Positions 1 to 8,561 of a stretch of 49,302 nucleotides of DNA are shown piece by piece (position 1 is the first letter of the stretch; the number at the start of each line of letters is the position of its first letter). Under the pieces are notes generated by a model. That model searched no databases and was not told the origin of the DNA. It worked only from the letters and a program-made list of their open reading frames with translations. A program made the position numbers and the translations under genes. This stretch comes from Planctomycetota bacterium (lineage in GTDB: Bacteria; Planctomycetota; Planctomycetia; Pirellulales; Pirellulaceae): positions 1 through 49,302 of the forward strand of contig JAQBZB010000028.1 in assembly GCA_027622275.1 (NCBI GenBank), read 5' to 3'.

Positions 1-68
1 GAAACACCGGCGGCTAGCGCCGTGCCGCTCACCTGAATTCGGACAGGTATTTCTCGAACGGTCCTTAG
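1..68 (-). mobile_element. Family A miniature element, partial copy cut by window start
   Basis: On the minus strand bases 63-1 match, without a difference, the first half of the two complete family A copies at 22658-22778 and 38904-39024. The terminal inverted repeat GACCGTTCGAG sits next to a CTAAG flank (plus-strand CTTAG, 64-68) that matches the target duplication of the other copies. The other end lies outside the window. The TAA stop codon of the 65-547 gene is inside the CTAAG flank, so the insertion left that reading frame intact. Confidence 0.85.
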
Positions 69-547
69 CTCGTCGGTTGCGTTGGCGATGAAAGCCCGAG
101 CCCCGAGCGGCTGACGTACCACGGATAACCACGCTCGACTTCTTCTTCGCGGGGCGGTTCGCCAAACACGCTGGGCAAGACCGAGCGAGGATCAATCGAG
201 CCTTTGGGGAATTGGTTCATGTTCAGCTGCGAGTCTTCTTCTTTGAGATAGAAGAGCCGGCGTGTGTAACAACCTGTCTGGCGATCCAGCGGGGCGTCTT
301 CGGTAAGCTTGGCGTAGCCCAGGATCATGCTGGCTCCACCCAAGGCGAGCGGGCCGCGACGGCTCTTGGCGCTGCGGACAAGAGCGACGCGAACAAAGTC
401 CAAGCCATCCAGCGATTGCAGCCACACGATGCTTTGCTCGTAGGAGAGCGGATCGTCTGGCGTCCAGCGTCCGAGCACCAAATCGTCGAGGATTCGGAGG
501 ATTTCCAGGCCACCGTCATCGCGTGGCACCGTGCGAAGCTTGAGCAT
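65..547 (-). CDS. Conserved-looking hypothetical protein, 160 aa
   Basis: No family is recognised. The protein starts MLKLRTVPRDDGG and is rich in charged residues, with no signal peptide and no membrane segment. The open frame extends upstream to 817, but the extension is Arg-rich and low in hydrophobic residues, as expected of out-of-frame GC-rich DNA. The ATG at 547 is preceded by AGGG about 8 bases upstream, so I chose it. The C-terminus ends SPTQPTS and the stop TAA overlaps the CTAAG flank of the family A element at 1-68. Function is unknown; a soluble cytoplasmic protein is the most that can be said. Confidence is moderate because coding potential was judged by eye. Confidence 0.6.
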   Translation of the reverse strand: MLKLRTVPRDDGGLEILRILDDLVLGRWTPDDPLSYEQSIVWLQSLDGLDFVRVALVRSAKSRRGPLALGGASMILGYAKLTEDAPLDRQTGCYTRRLFYLKEEDSQLNMNQFPKGSIDPRSVLPSVFGEPPREEEVERGYPWYVSRSGLGLSSPTQPTS

Positions 548-834
548 TTGCTGACCCTGTGCTGCTTGCGTTTCGTTGTGAGTCTCAGGTTTGACGCCGC
601 TTCCGCAAGGGGAGTTCCCTCCCCTGTGCCTGTTTGACGCACCAGCCGGAATCCGGCATGTTTTCATACTAATCCGAGTTCCAACCGCTCGCCAACGTTT
701 GCCGGCTCGTGATGGCAAAGTCCCCTGCCGGCGGGCATAATGTCTGCGGGCGTAACGCCCAGCCCATGTTCCGGTCGCAACGACAATCGCGGTTCTAGTG
801 AACTCAGCAGGCGTCAAGCCGAGGATCCTCTCAA
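548..834. other. Intergenic region between divergent genes
   Basis: This 287-base stretch separates the minus-strand hypothetical gene from the plus-strand MBL operon and should hold both promoters. I see a short near-palindrome GCCGGAATCCGGC around 633-645 and a small GGGCG-TAA-CGCCC hairpin near 749-761. I see no convincing -35/-10 pair and no small gene. Confidence 0.4.
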
Positions 835-2712
835 ATGATGCGAACCACTTTCCTATTCGTGCTGCTCCTTCCGCTGCAGGCTCTTTCGACAGAAGCGATT
901 ACGCCACACGTGTCTTTCGAACGAGGTGCCGTCAACGCCGTGCTGGTTGAACGGGATGGCAAACATCTGGCGATTTACGGAACCAAAGATGCAAAGAACC
1001 TTGAGTGCGAGCAAGTGCTTTTGACGCATCATCGCCGCGATGTCGTGTGGAGGGCTCGATCCGCCATCGCCGCCGGAGCGGTGGCCGTTGCGCCGGAGGC
1101 GGAACGCGAGTTGATCGAGAAGCCGGCCGATTTCTGGAACGCGTTTACCACGAATCGATTCCACGATTATGCTCAGCAATCGACCAAGATACTGGCCGCG
1201 CCGCTGCCCGTCGATCGCTGGGTCAAGGAAGGTGATGTCGCGGAGTGGCGCGGAGTCCGCTTCGATGTGCTCGATACGCCGGGCTACACGCGCGGAGCCG
1301 TCTCGTACATCGCGACGATTGACGGCAAGAAGCTCGCTTTCACCGGAGACCTGATTTACGGCGATGGCCAGCTGTTGGATCTCTATAGCTTTCAAGATGC
1401 GATTCCCGAAGCCAACATCCGCGGCTATCACGGCTATGCCGGCCGGCTGGCTCAGTTGGTAACGAGCCTGCGAAAGATCGCGGCGGCCAAGCCCGATCTG
1501 ATCGTCCCCGCGCGCGGGCCGGTGATCGAGAAGCCGCAAGCGTCGATCGAGAAGCTGATCGGCCGCGTCCAAGCCCTGTACCACAATTATCTTTCGACCA
1601 ACGCCTTGCATTGGTACTTCAAGGAAGACCGCATGCGGCTGTGTGGCGAACGGGTTCTCGGCGCGGGAGCGGACATCGAGCTGATGCCCTACTCGCTGCA
1701 CGAGAAGACGCCGGATTGGGTGTTTGAACACGCGACGAGCCGTTTGCTGATCTCCGACGAAGGGCACGGCTTTTTGTTGGATTGCGGGTATCAACGGGTG
1801 ATCGACGCCGTCAAGACGCTGATGACGTCGGGGTTGGTCAAGCAAGTCGATGGCATCTTCGTCACGCACTATCACGACGATCATACGGACATGGTGCAGG
1901 CGGCGGCCGAGGAGTTTGGCTGCCCCGTGTACGCCACGCCGGAGTACGCAGACATCTTGGAGAATCCAGCGGCCTATCAGATGCCCGCGATGACTTCGAA
2001 TGCGATCAAGAATGTGAACGCGTTGCCGAGCGGCGAGACGATGAAGTGGCAGGAATTTGAGCTGACGTTCCATTACTTTCCTGGTCAGACGTTCTACCAC
2101 GGCGCGTTGCTCGCCCGCCGTGAGAGCGAACGTCCGATCTTCTTCATCGGCGACGCCTTCGCGCCGTCGGGCATCGATGACTACTGCCTGTTGAATCGCA
2201 ATCTCGTTCACAAGGATGGCGGCTTTCGGTTGTGCTTTCAAAAGCTGCGGCAGATCGACGAGCCGTTCTGGCTGGTGAATGAACATATTCCGTATGTGTT
2301 CGAGTTTTCGCCGGACGAAATGGATTACCTGGAGCGGCGCTACGATCAACGCATCGAGATTCTGAAAGAACTGTTTCCGTGGGACGCCCCGAACTACGGC
2401 ATCGACGAACAATGGGCGGTGTTCTATCCGTACGGTGTGGCAACGAAGTCTGGCCAGGAAATCGCGTTGGAAGTCCGCATCACGAATCATTCGCCCGCGA
2501 CGCGCACTTTTCACGTCCAGCCGAACGTTCCCGAAGGGATCAAGTTGCTCAAGTGTGAGTCCGCCATCACGCTTGAGCCGGGCGAATCGGGAGCCGCGCG
2601 GATGACGGTGGAAGTCACTGCCGCACGGGGTAACTATGTGATTTCGTCCGACGTTAGCTCCGAGGGTATGGAGTTCCGGGACTGGACCGAATCGCTGGTG
2701 ACGGTGGAATAA
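835..2712 (+). CDS. Secreted tandem metallo-beta-lactamase-fold protein, 625 aa
   Basis: An N-terminal signal peptide (residues 1-21) is followed by two metallo-beta-lactamase (MBL) fold domains and a C-terminal beta-rich, NEW3-like domain (about 535-625). The first MBL domain (about 25-240) has THHRRD at 64-69 where HxHxDH is expected, but keeps a later TGDLIYGDG segment. The second domain (about 290-500) has an intact metal motif, THYHDDHTD at residues 344-352, and FFIGDAFAPSG downstream. The first domain is therefore probably structural and the second probably a metal-dependent hydrolase; the substrate is unknown. GAGG at 821 supports the ATG at 835. The next gene begins within 35 bases and the whole run to 9647 is co-directional, so it probably heads an operon. 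Confidence 0.85.
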   Translation: MMRTTFLFVLLLPLQALSTEAITPHVSFERGAVNAVLVERDGKHLAIYGTKDAKNLECEQVLLTHHRRDVVWRARSAIAAGAVAVAPEAERELIEKPADFWNAFTTNRFHDYAQQSTKILAAPLPVDRWVKEGDVAEWRGVRFDVLDTPGYTRGAVSYIATIDGKKLAFTGDLIYGDGQLLDLYSFQDAIPEANIRGYHGYAGRLAQLVTSLRKIAAAKPDLIVPARGPVIEKPQASIEKLIGRVQALYHNYLSTNALHWYFKEDRMRLCGERVLGAGADIELMPYSLHEKTPDWVFEHATSRLLISDEGHGFLLDCGYQRVIDAVKTLMTSGLVKQVDGIFVTHYHDDHTDMVQAAAEEFGCPVYATPEYADILENPAAYQMPAMTSNAIKNVNALPSGETMKWQEFELTFHYFPGQTFYHGALLARRESERPIFFIGDAFAPSGIDDYCLLNRNLVHKDGGFRLCFQKLRQIDEPFWLVNEHIPYVFEFSPDEMDYLERRYDQRIEILKELFPWDAPNYGIDEQWAVFYPYGVATKSGQEIALEVRITNHSPATRTFHVQPNVPEGIKLLKCESAITLEPGESGAARMTVEVTAARGNYVISSDVSSEGMEFRDWTESLVTVE

Positions 2713-2746
2713 GAAAGTGCGAGCAATTCCAATCAACTCTGGCAAG

Positions 2747-4342
2747 ATGTGTGCGTGGCGATTGCTATTCGTGGCGTTCGCCGTCTGGTCGATCGCCAAC
2801 ATTGCGGCGGCTCATCCGATATCGCTCAGCTCGGCGGTGGTCGACGTCTGCGAAGATCACGTCAAAGCAGATGTTCAAATCATGCTGGAAGATCTTGTCC
2901 TCTACCACGCCTTGAAGGCCGACGGGAACTACGTTTATTCGGCGACCGACTTACGAGCAGCCGCCGAGAAACACAAGCAATTCGTCATCGATTACTTTTC
3001 GATCCTCGACGCGGACGGCCAACGGCTGGTCGCAAAGCTGGATGAACTCGAGACCGACAAGATCGACGAGCAAGGAGTCCCGCAGACCGAGTTGATGAAG
3101 AGGTCGGTCAACTATCTGCTCTCGTTCCCGGTCGAGAAGCGGCAGAATTTCTTCACGTTTGCGCAATCCTTCGGTGGTCCGAATGCGGTCCTGCCCGCGC
3201 TCATGGATCTGATGGTGCTGCAGAATGGAAAACTGCTCGAACGTCCCACGCAGCTGACGCTCGGCCGCCCGCACTCGACAAAGTTCGATTGGGACAATCC
3301 GCCGACCAACGCACCGACGAGCATTCGTGAGATGCGGCGTCTGCGCGATGAACAACTGCGCAAACAGCTGGGGATCGCGACCTACGGCGGCTTGTACTCC
3401 TTTCTCTATGTCACCCGTTTCGAGGTGCGGCATGAGATCTTGATCCCGCTGCTGACATTGGAGCAATGGATTCCGTTCCCGCGAAAGGACCCCGATTTTC
3501 TGGAAGTCGATGAACAACAGTCAGCCCGCGACGAGATTGAACGCTTCTTTCGAGATCGGAATCCCGTCTCAGTGAACGGCGCGACGGCGATTGCCAAGCT
3601 GACGCGATTGAATTTCTTTGCGCTCGATATCAACGACTTTGCGCTGAATGCCGAGCCGCGTCGTGTCAGCATTCATCAGGCCCGCGTCGGTGTGATCTTG
3701 AGCTATCCGAGTCGCGAGACTCCGGCAAATGTTGCGATGAAGTGGACCACCTTCAGCGACCACGCACCGTACCTCCGCTCGATCGTCCTCGTCGGCAATG
3801 AAGCGCCCGCCGAACACTACTTCCGCGTGAATCGGCCTGATTTCAAATGGGATGGAAAGTTGATCGCCACCAAAGTCGCGCCGGTCCCAGCGACCGCGCG
3901 CGTCCTCACCAGCGAGGCAAATGGCGAGTTGCTTGGCAGACTGCTCCGAAATGTTTATGGAGCGTTTGAGTTTCGCGACGACAGCGATGTCTACGATGCA
4001 CTGGCGACGAGCGTCGAGGGCGATCTGCTTCGCGAGCTTTATCTGCGGGTCAAGCGATCGTTACTGATGGCCGAACAAGGAGGCGCGCTCTCGCATGTTG
4101 ACATGGTCGAGATTCTTACCGTGACGCCGCCGACCGATCCGGCGTTACCAACGACCGAAGCAACATGGCGAGTCAGCGGAACGGTCGAACACTGGGGGCA
4201 TGTTCATACTCGCGTCAACGAGTATCGCGGACGCGCGACCGTCGTTAATCATGAAGGCGTCTGGAAGCTGCAAAGCTTGCAGTTGCTTGACGAGAAGCGA
4301 ATCAAATTCGAGACAAGTATCCGTGGCTATGATCGAGATTAG
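2747..4342 (+). CDS. Secreted protein of unknown function, 531 aa
   Basis: No firm family assignment. From the ATG at 2747 the protein has a signal peptide (hydrophobic stretch to IANIAAA) and a mature start AHPISLSSAVVDV, which resembles the periplasmic N-terminal segment often seen ahead of HupE/UreJ-like membrane domains. Here no membrane helices follow, so it is an exported soluble protein. A GTG at 2717 gives ten more residues and has GGTGGA upstream; it is the main alternative start. The 3' end overlaps the ABC ATPase start by 14 bases, a sign of translational coupling, so it probably works with the ABC transporter, perhaps as its periplasmic partner. That role is inferred from position only. 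Confidence 0.75.
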   Translation: MCAWRLLFVAFAVWSIANIAAAHPISLSSAVVDVCEDHVKADVQIMLEDLVLYHALKADGNYVYSATDLRAAAEKHKQFVIDYFSILDADGQRLVAKLDELETDKIDEQGVPQTELMKRSVNYLLSFPVEKRQNFFTFAQSFGGPNAVLPALMDLMVLQNGKLLERPTQLTLGRPHSTKFDWDNPPTNAPTSIREMRRLRDEQLRKQLGIATYGGLYSFLYVTRFEVRHEILIPLLTLEQWIPFPRKDPDFLEVDEQQSARDEIERFFRDRNPVSVNGATAIAKLTRLNFFALDINDFALNAEPRRVSIHQARVGVILSYPSRETPANVAMKWTTFSDHAPYLRSIVLVGNEAPAEHYFRVNRPDFKWDGKLIATKVAPVPATARVLTSEANGELLGRLLRNVYGAFEFRDDSDVYDALATSVEGDLLRELYLRVKRSLLMAEQGGALSHVDMVEILTVTPPTDPALPTTEATWRVSGTVEHWGHVHTRVNEYRGRATVVNHEGVWKLQSLQLLDEKRIKFETSIRGYDRD

Positions 4343-5009
4343 CGACCTGGAGTTTCAGTATGGTGATGCTGGCTTTCGGTTGTGCATCCCACGGCTGTCG
4401 ATCGGGCAAGGCGAAAAGGTCGCGATCGTCGGCCCCAGCGGATCGGGTAAGACAACGCTGCTGATGCTGTTGGCCGGTGTCCAAGTTGCGAGTCGCGGCA
4501 CGATTCGCGTCGCTGATAGCATTGTCAGCTCCTTGAGTGATGCCGATCGCCGTCGCTTTCGCATCGCGAACATTGGCTTTGTGTTTCAGGAGTTCGAGCT
4601 GATCGAGTATCTCAGCGCTGGCGAGAACATCCTGCTGCCGTACTTGATCAATCGATACCTTAAGCTTGATGCCTCTGTCCACGAGTTCGCCGGCGACCTT
4701 GCCAAATCGATGGGGCTATCCGACAAGTTAGCGAGGTTCCCGGGACGACTCTCGCAGGGCGAGCGACAACGCGTCGCGATCTGTCGCGCGATGATCACAA
4801 GCCCGGACGTTGTGCTGGCCGACGAAGCGACAGGCAGCCTTGATCCGAACACCGCCAAGTCGATGTTGGATCTGCTTATTTCACGAGCCGATGCACGCGG
4901 AGCGACAGTGCTGTTTGTCACCCACGATCACAGCCTGCTGGATCGATTCGACCGCACGATTGATCTTGTCGACTATCACGCGACAGCGACCGCCGCAGGG
5001 GACCGCTGA
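4329..5009 (+). CDS. ABC transporter ATP-binding protein, LolD/MacB type, 226 aa
   Basis: This is a complete single-domain ABC ATPase of the length usual for LolD/MacB/FtsE-like proteins. Walker A is GPSGSGKTT (35-43), the Q-loop glutamine is near 87, the signature is LSQGE (141-145), Walker B is VVLADE (161-166), and the switch histidine is in FVTHDHS near 198. The start at 4329 was chosen because MIEISDLEFQYG is the normal beginning of this fold; the upstream extension lies over the previous gene. It overlaps that gene by 14 bases, and its stop TGA abuts the permease ATG. It should energise the permease at 5010-6161 at the cytoplasmic face. LolD itself is possible, but the single unusual permease argues against calling it that. 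Confidence 0.95.
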   Translation: MIEISDLEFQYGDAGFRLCIPRLSIGQGEKVAIVGPSGSGKTTLLMLLAGVQVASRGTIRVADSIVSSLSDADRRRFRIANIGFVFQEFELIEYLSAGENILLPYLINRYLKLDASVHEFAGDLAKSMGLSDKLARFPGRLSQGERQRVAICRAMITSPDVVLADEATGSLDPNTAKSMLDLLISRADARGATVLFVTHDHSLLDRFDRTIDLVDYHATATAAGDR

Positions 5010-6161
5010 ATGCCTGGGACTTTCCTGCTCGCGCGTCGGTACATCGCTTACTATCGGGGTCGGACCGCCATTCTCGTGGCGGCGATTACGTTGACAATCT
5101 ACCTTCCGCTAGTGACACATTGGGCGATTCGTCAGTTTCAAGAGCAGGCAATGAGTCGTGCGCGAGCTACGCCGCTGATCGTCGGTGCCAAGGGAAGTCG
5201 TTTTGGTTTAGCGATTCATGCTTTGCACTTTCGCGGCGACCCGCCCGAGTCGATCACGATGGCGGAGATCGATCGCATTCGGGCGAGCAAACTCGCGACG
5301 GTGATTCCGCTGTTCGCACGCTTTCGCGCCGGAGGTTACGTCGTCGTGGGGACAACTCCGGAGTATTACGTCTTCCGCGGCCTGGCGGTTAGTGAAGGCG
5401 AGTCGCTCGGGCGGCTTGGCGACTGCGTGCTCGGTGCCAGCGTCGCACAACAGCTTGAACTGCACCCGGGAGACCGCTTGCTTTCGGAACCCGATAATCT
5501 GTTCGATCTGTCCGGCCCTTCGCCGCTGAATATGCGAGTTGCGGGCATCCTCGAACCGACTGGCACCGCGGACGACGACGTCATCTTCGCGGACCTGAAG
5601 ACGACTTGGATTATCCAAGGAATCGGCCACGGCCACGAAGGAGCAAGCGGTGGCGACCATCAGCACAAGGCTTCGCGCGCGAACTTGGCCCAGTACGCAG
5701 AAGTCACGGACGACAACCTGCAGACGTTTCACTTTCATGGCACTTCCGAAGAGTTTCCTTTAACCGCGATCATCGCCCGTCCCGACTCCGAGAAGTCAGA
5801 GGCGTTGCTGATGGGCCGTTACCTTTCGCCGGACGAAACGAAGCAGATTCTGAAGCCGGTGGAAGTCGTCGACGAATTGATGGAGATCATTCTTCAAGCC
5901 CGCCAGCTGTTTGATCTCGGCATGATCTTGCTGGCCGCGGCAACGTTGCTATTGGTCGGGCTCGTGATGCTGCTTTCGCTTCGACTACGGCAGCGAGAAA
6001 TGAACACCATGTTCCGCCTCGGCTGTAGCCGCACCACGATCTTCCGGATTCAAGCGGCCGAGCTGGCGATCGCGTTGCTACTCAGTTCCTTGCTCGCCGT
6101 CGTACTGGCTTGGGGAAGCATGAGTGTTTCGGCGTCGTTGTTTCGGCTGTGGATCGTTTAA
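5010..6161 (+). CDS. FtsX/MacB-like ABC permease, atypical, 383 aa
   Basis: Membrane segments are visible at about 18-40, 301-325 and 348-374, with a large periplasmic domain between the first and second. The stretch RLRQREMNTMFRLGCSR after the second segment is the usual cytoplasmic loop of FtsX-type permeases. That family normally has four helices; here the protein ends about ten residues after the third, and no fourth helix is found in any frame downstream, so it is either shortened or a variant. The periplasmic domain carries a His-rich patch around 209-225 (GHGHEGASGGDHQH) that could bind a metal. It begins directly at the stop of the ATPase gene and must be its partner. Substrate unknown. 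Confidence 0.88.
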   Translation: MPGTFLLARRYIAYYRGRTAILVAAITLTIYLPLVTHWAIRQFQEQAMSRARATPLIVGAKGSRFGLAIHALHFRGDPPESITMAEIDRIRASKLATVIPLFARFRAGGYVVVGTTPEYYVFRGLAVSEGESLGRLGDCVLGASVAQQLELHPGDRLLSEPDNLFDLSGPSPLNMRVAGILEPTGTADDDVIFADLKTTWIIQGIGHGHEGASGGDHQHKASRANLAQYAEVTDDNLQTFHFHGTSEEFPLTAIIARPDSEKSEALLMGRYLSPDETKQILKPVEVVDELMEIILQARQLFDLGMILLAAATLLLVGLVMLLSLRLRQREMNTMFRLGCSRTTIFRIQAAELAIALLLSSLLAVVLAWGSMSVSASLFRLWIV

Positions 6162-6207
6162 CGATCTCACGGCGGTGGTACACTTTAGTTGCCGAAGTCG
6201 TGAGACT

Positions 6208-6235
6208 TTGGAAGTGTCACCACTTCCGCTACAAT
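6208..6235 (+). promoter_or_regulatory. Probable sigma-70 promoter with operator palindrome for the RND gene
   Basis: TTGGAA (6208-6213) and TACAAT (6230-6235) are separated by 16 bases. A perfect inverted repeat, GGAAGTG-TCAC-CACTTCC (6210-6227), overlaps the -35 and fills the spacer. Transcription would start near 6242, 27 bases before the RND start codon. The position of the palindrome suggests control by a DNA-binding regulator, not identified here. Confidence 0.45.
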
Positions 6236-6268
6236 ACGACCCGTTGTGTGCTAGACAACTTCAAAACT

Positions 6269-8530
6269 ATGCCGCCGTTTTCATATCCGCTCACCGCATT
6301 TCTCATCACTTATCGCTGGCCGTTGCTGGCGTTGGCGGTGGTGGCGGCAGTGTGCGCCTATCCGTCGGCCAGCCGGATGCAGTTCGATCGTTCCATCGAA
6401 AACATGTTCTCGCCGGACGATCCGTTGCTGCCGCCCTATCATCTGCTGCGGGATACATTTGGCGGCAACGAAGTCGTCATGGCCGTCTACGTGGACCCGG
6501 ATCTGTTGAACTCGGACAAGAGTGGCATTCGCCGCCTCGCCGAGATCGCCGGGCGTTGTCGGGCAGTTCCCGGCGTCCACGATGTCCTCAGTCTCGACCG
6601 GCCGCTCGGCGAGGACGTCGTCGACATCGACAATCCCTTGGCCCTGCCGACGCAAGCACTGTTCGAAAACTACACCCACGGCGCCGACCGGCGAACGGCC
6701 GCCGCAGTCTGCCTGTTGATACCGGAATCAAAGTCGACCGTCCCGCGCCGTGAGACTATCGATCGGCTGCACGGGATCATCCGCAACTTGCCGGACGGAC
6801 TGCAACCCGGCTGGCTGGCCGGCGAGCCGGTGATGGTGTCGGTTGGCTTACGCTACGTCGAAGAAGATGGCCAGCGGTTGGGCGTCTGGTCGACGATTCT
6901 CCTCTCCGCTGTGATCTTGCTCTGCTTTCGCAGTCTTCGCTGGGTGCTGATTCCGATCCTGGTTGTGCAGCTGACGTTGTTGCTCACCAAGGCGGCGCTC
7001 GTCGTGTCGGGACTGCGACTCAGTTTGGTCAGTTCGATGTTAGCGGCGATCGTGACGGTGGTCGGCATCGCCACCGTCGTGCATCTGATTGTGCGCTTTC
7101 GCGAGGGACGGCTGGCCGGCTTGGCACCGCGCGATGCACTGGCCCGCGCCGGGACGCTGTTGGCGGCTCCGATCTTCTGGGCCTGCGCCACCGACGCGGT
7201 TGGCTTCGGCGCACTGCTGGCCGCCGACGTCGGCCCGATCCAGGATTTCGGCATGATGATGGCGATTGGATCCCTGTTGGTCCTGGTCAGTGTGGCATTC
7301 GTCGTCCCCGCCCTCGCGCTGGCAGGCCGTTTTGACGCGTTTCCGAAACAAGCATGGGGCGAACGCCGCCTCGCCGCCGGCTTGACGCGGCTGCCAGAGC
7401 GCGTGGCCCGGCATCCTAAATCGATGGTCGTCGTCACGCTGCTCGTTTTGGGTTTCGCCGTCATAGGCGTTCTCCGACTACGAGTGGAATCGGATTTTAC
7501 AAAGAATTTTCGCAGCGACAGCCCGATCGTTGGTGCCTACGAATTCGTCGAAGGGAACCTCGGCGGGGCGGGCGTGCTCGACGTGCTCCTTCCGGCCCCC
7601 GAGCGGCTCGACTGGAGTTATCTCAAGCGGACTCAACGGCTCGAACAACGACTGCGAAACGAAGTCGTCGTCCTGGACGCGAACGGCCTGTCGGCTCCCG
7701 GCCTGACTAAAGCGCTCAGCCTGAGCGACGCGGTGATCGCTAGTTCGGTCATGGATCTCGACAAGGACCGGATGAAAGCGATCCGCAGCAGCCTGGTCAG
7801 GGCTTCGCTGACGGGGATGCAGAACAAGATGCCAGCGTTCTATTCCCTCCTGTACGGCCAGGCTCCGGGAAGCGAGCGGTACTACTTTCGCATCATGTTG
7901 CGCGCTCGCGAACGCCAAGATGCCGATCAGAAGCAGCGGCTCATCGAGCAGGTCAGACGGATCACGCTCGAAGAATTCCCGCCGACTGACGCGTTGCCAC
8001 CGGCGGAAGTGACCGGCTTCTATGTTTTGTTGACGAACTTGATCGAGAGCATGATCCGCGACCAGTGGGTCACGTTCGGCGTGGCCGCCGCCGGCATTTT
8101 TGTGATGATGACGATCGCCTTCCGCAACCCGCTCTTGGCGGCGATTGCGATGGTCCCCAACGCCCTGCCGATTCTACTGGTGCTCGGCCTGATGGGCTGG
8201 CTGGAGTTGCGGATCAACATGGGGGCGGCCATGATCGCCGCCGTCTCGATGGGGTTGTCGGTCGACAGCTCGATCCACTACATCACGGCGTTTAGGCGAG
8301 CCCAACGCGAGGGAAAGTCGGTCCCGGAAGCGCTGGCTGAAGTGCAACAGACAGTCGGTCTGGCCGTGGTGTTTTCCACGCTGGCCCTGATCGTCGGCTT
8401 TTCGATCCTCTGCACGAGCGAGTTCGTTCCCACCATCTATTTCGGCATCCTGGTCAGCCTCTCGATGCTCGGCGGACTGGTCGGAAATCTTGTACTCGTG
8501 CCGCTGTTGTTGCGGACTGCATTCGCGTAA
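6269..8530 (+). CDS. RND superfamily exporter, MMPL/HpnN-like, 753 aa
   Basis: The protein has the two-fold RND layout: a first helix at about 10-32, a periplasmic loop, a bundle of helices at about 205-390, a second helix near 405-425, a second periplasmic domain, and a final bundle from about 597 to 750. The second bundle contains GLSVDSSIHY, typical of MMPL and sterol-sensing-domain RND proteins. At about 750 residues it is closer to HpnN/MMPL lipid exporters than to the 1000-residue AcrB/CusA drug and metal pumps. The start at 6269 begins MPPFSYPLTAFLITYRW, right before the first helix; the longer frame from 6110 runs over the permease gene and the promoter. A lipid or lipid-like substrate is inferred from the family. 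Confidence 0.9.
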   Translation: MPPFSYPLTAFLITYRWPLLALAVVAAVCAYPSASRMQFDRSIENMFSPDDPLLPPYHLLRDTFGGNEVVMAVYVDPDLLNSDKSGIRRLAEIAGRCRAVPGVHDVLSLDRPLGEDVVDIDNPLALPTQALFENYTHGADRRTAAAVCLLIPESKSTVPRRETIDRLHGIIRNLPDGLQPGWLAGEPVMVSVGLRYVEEDGQRLGVWSTILLSAVILLCFRSLRWVLIPILVVQLTLLLTKAALVVSGLRLSLVSSMLAAIVTVVGIATVVHLIVRFREGRLAGLAPRDALARAGTLLAAPIFWACATDAVGFGALLAADVGPIQDFGMMMAIGSLLVLVSVAFVVPALALAGRFDAFPKQAWGERRLAAGLTRLPERVARHPKSMVVVTLLVLGFAVIGVLRLRVESDFTKNFRSDSPIVGAYEFVEGNLGGAGVLDVLLPAPERLDWSYLKRTQRLEQRLRNEVVVLDANGLSAPGLTKALSLSDAVIASSVMDLDKDRMKAIRSSLVRASLTGMQNKMPAFYSLLYGQAPGSERYYFRIMLRARERQDADQKQRLIEQVRRITLEEFPPTDALPPAEVTGFYVLLTNLIESMIRDQWVTFGVAAAGIFVMMTIAFRNPLLAAIAMVPNALPILLVLGLMGWLELRINMGAAMIAAVSMGLSVDSSIHYITAFRRAQREGKSVPEALAEVQQTVGLAVVFSTLALIVGFSILCTSEFVPTIYFGILVSLSMLGGLVGNLVLVPLLLRTAFA

Positions 8531-8561
8531 AGGGCTGTCAGTGAACGCTGCAGGACACAAG

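Noticed and set aside
853-2802. 649-codon open frame antisense to the MBL gene
   Set aside because: Its translation is rich in Arg, His and Gln with no domain signs, while the sense frame has a signal peptide, metal motifs and operon context. Long antisense frames are expected in GC-rich coding DNA.
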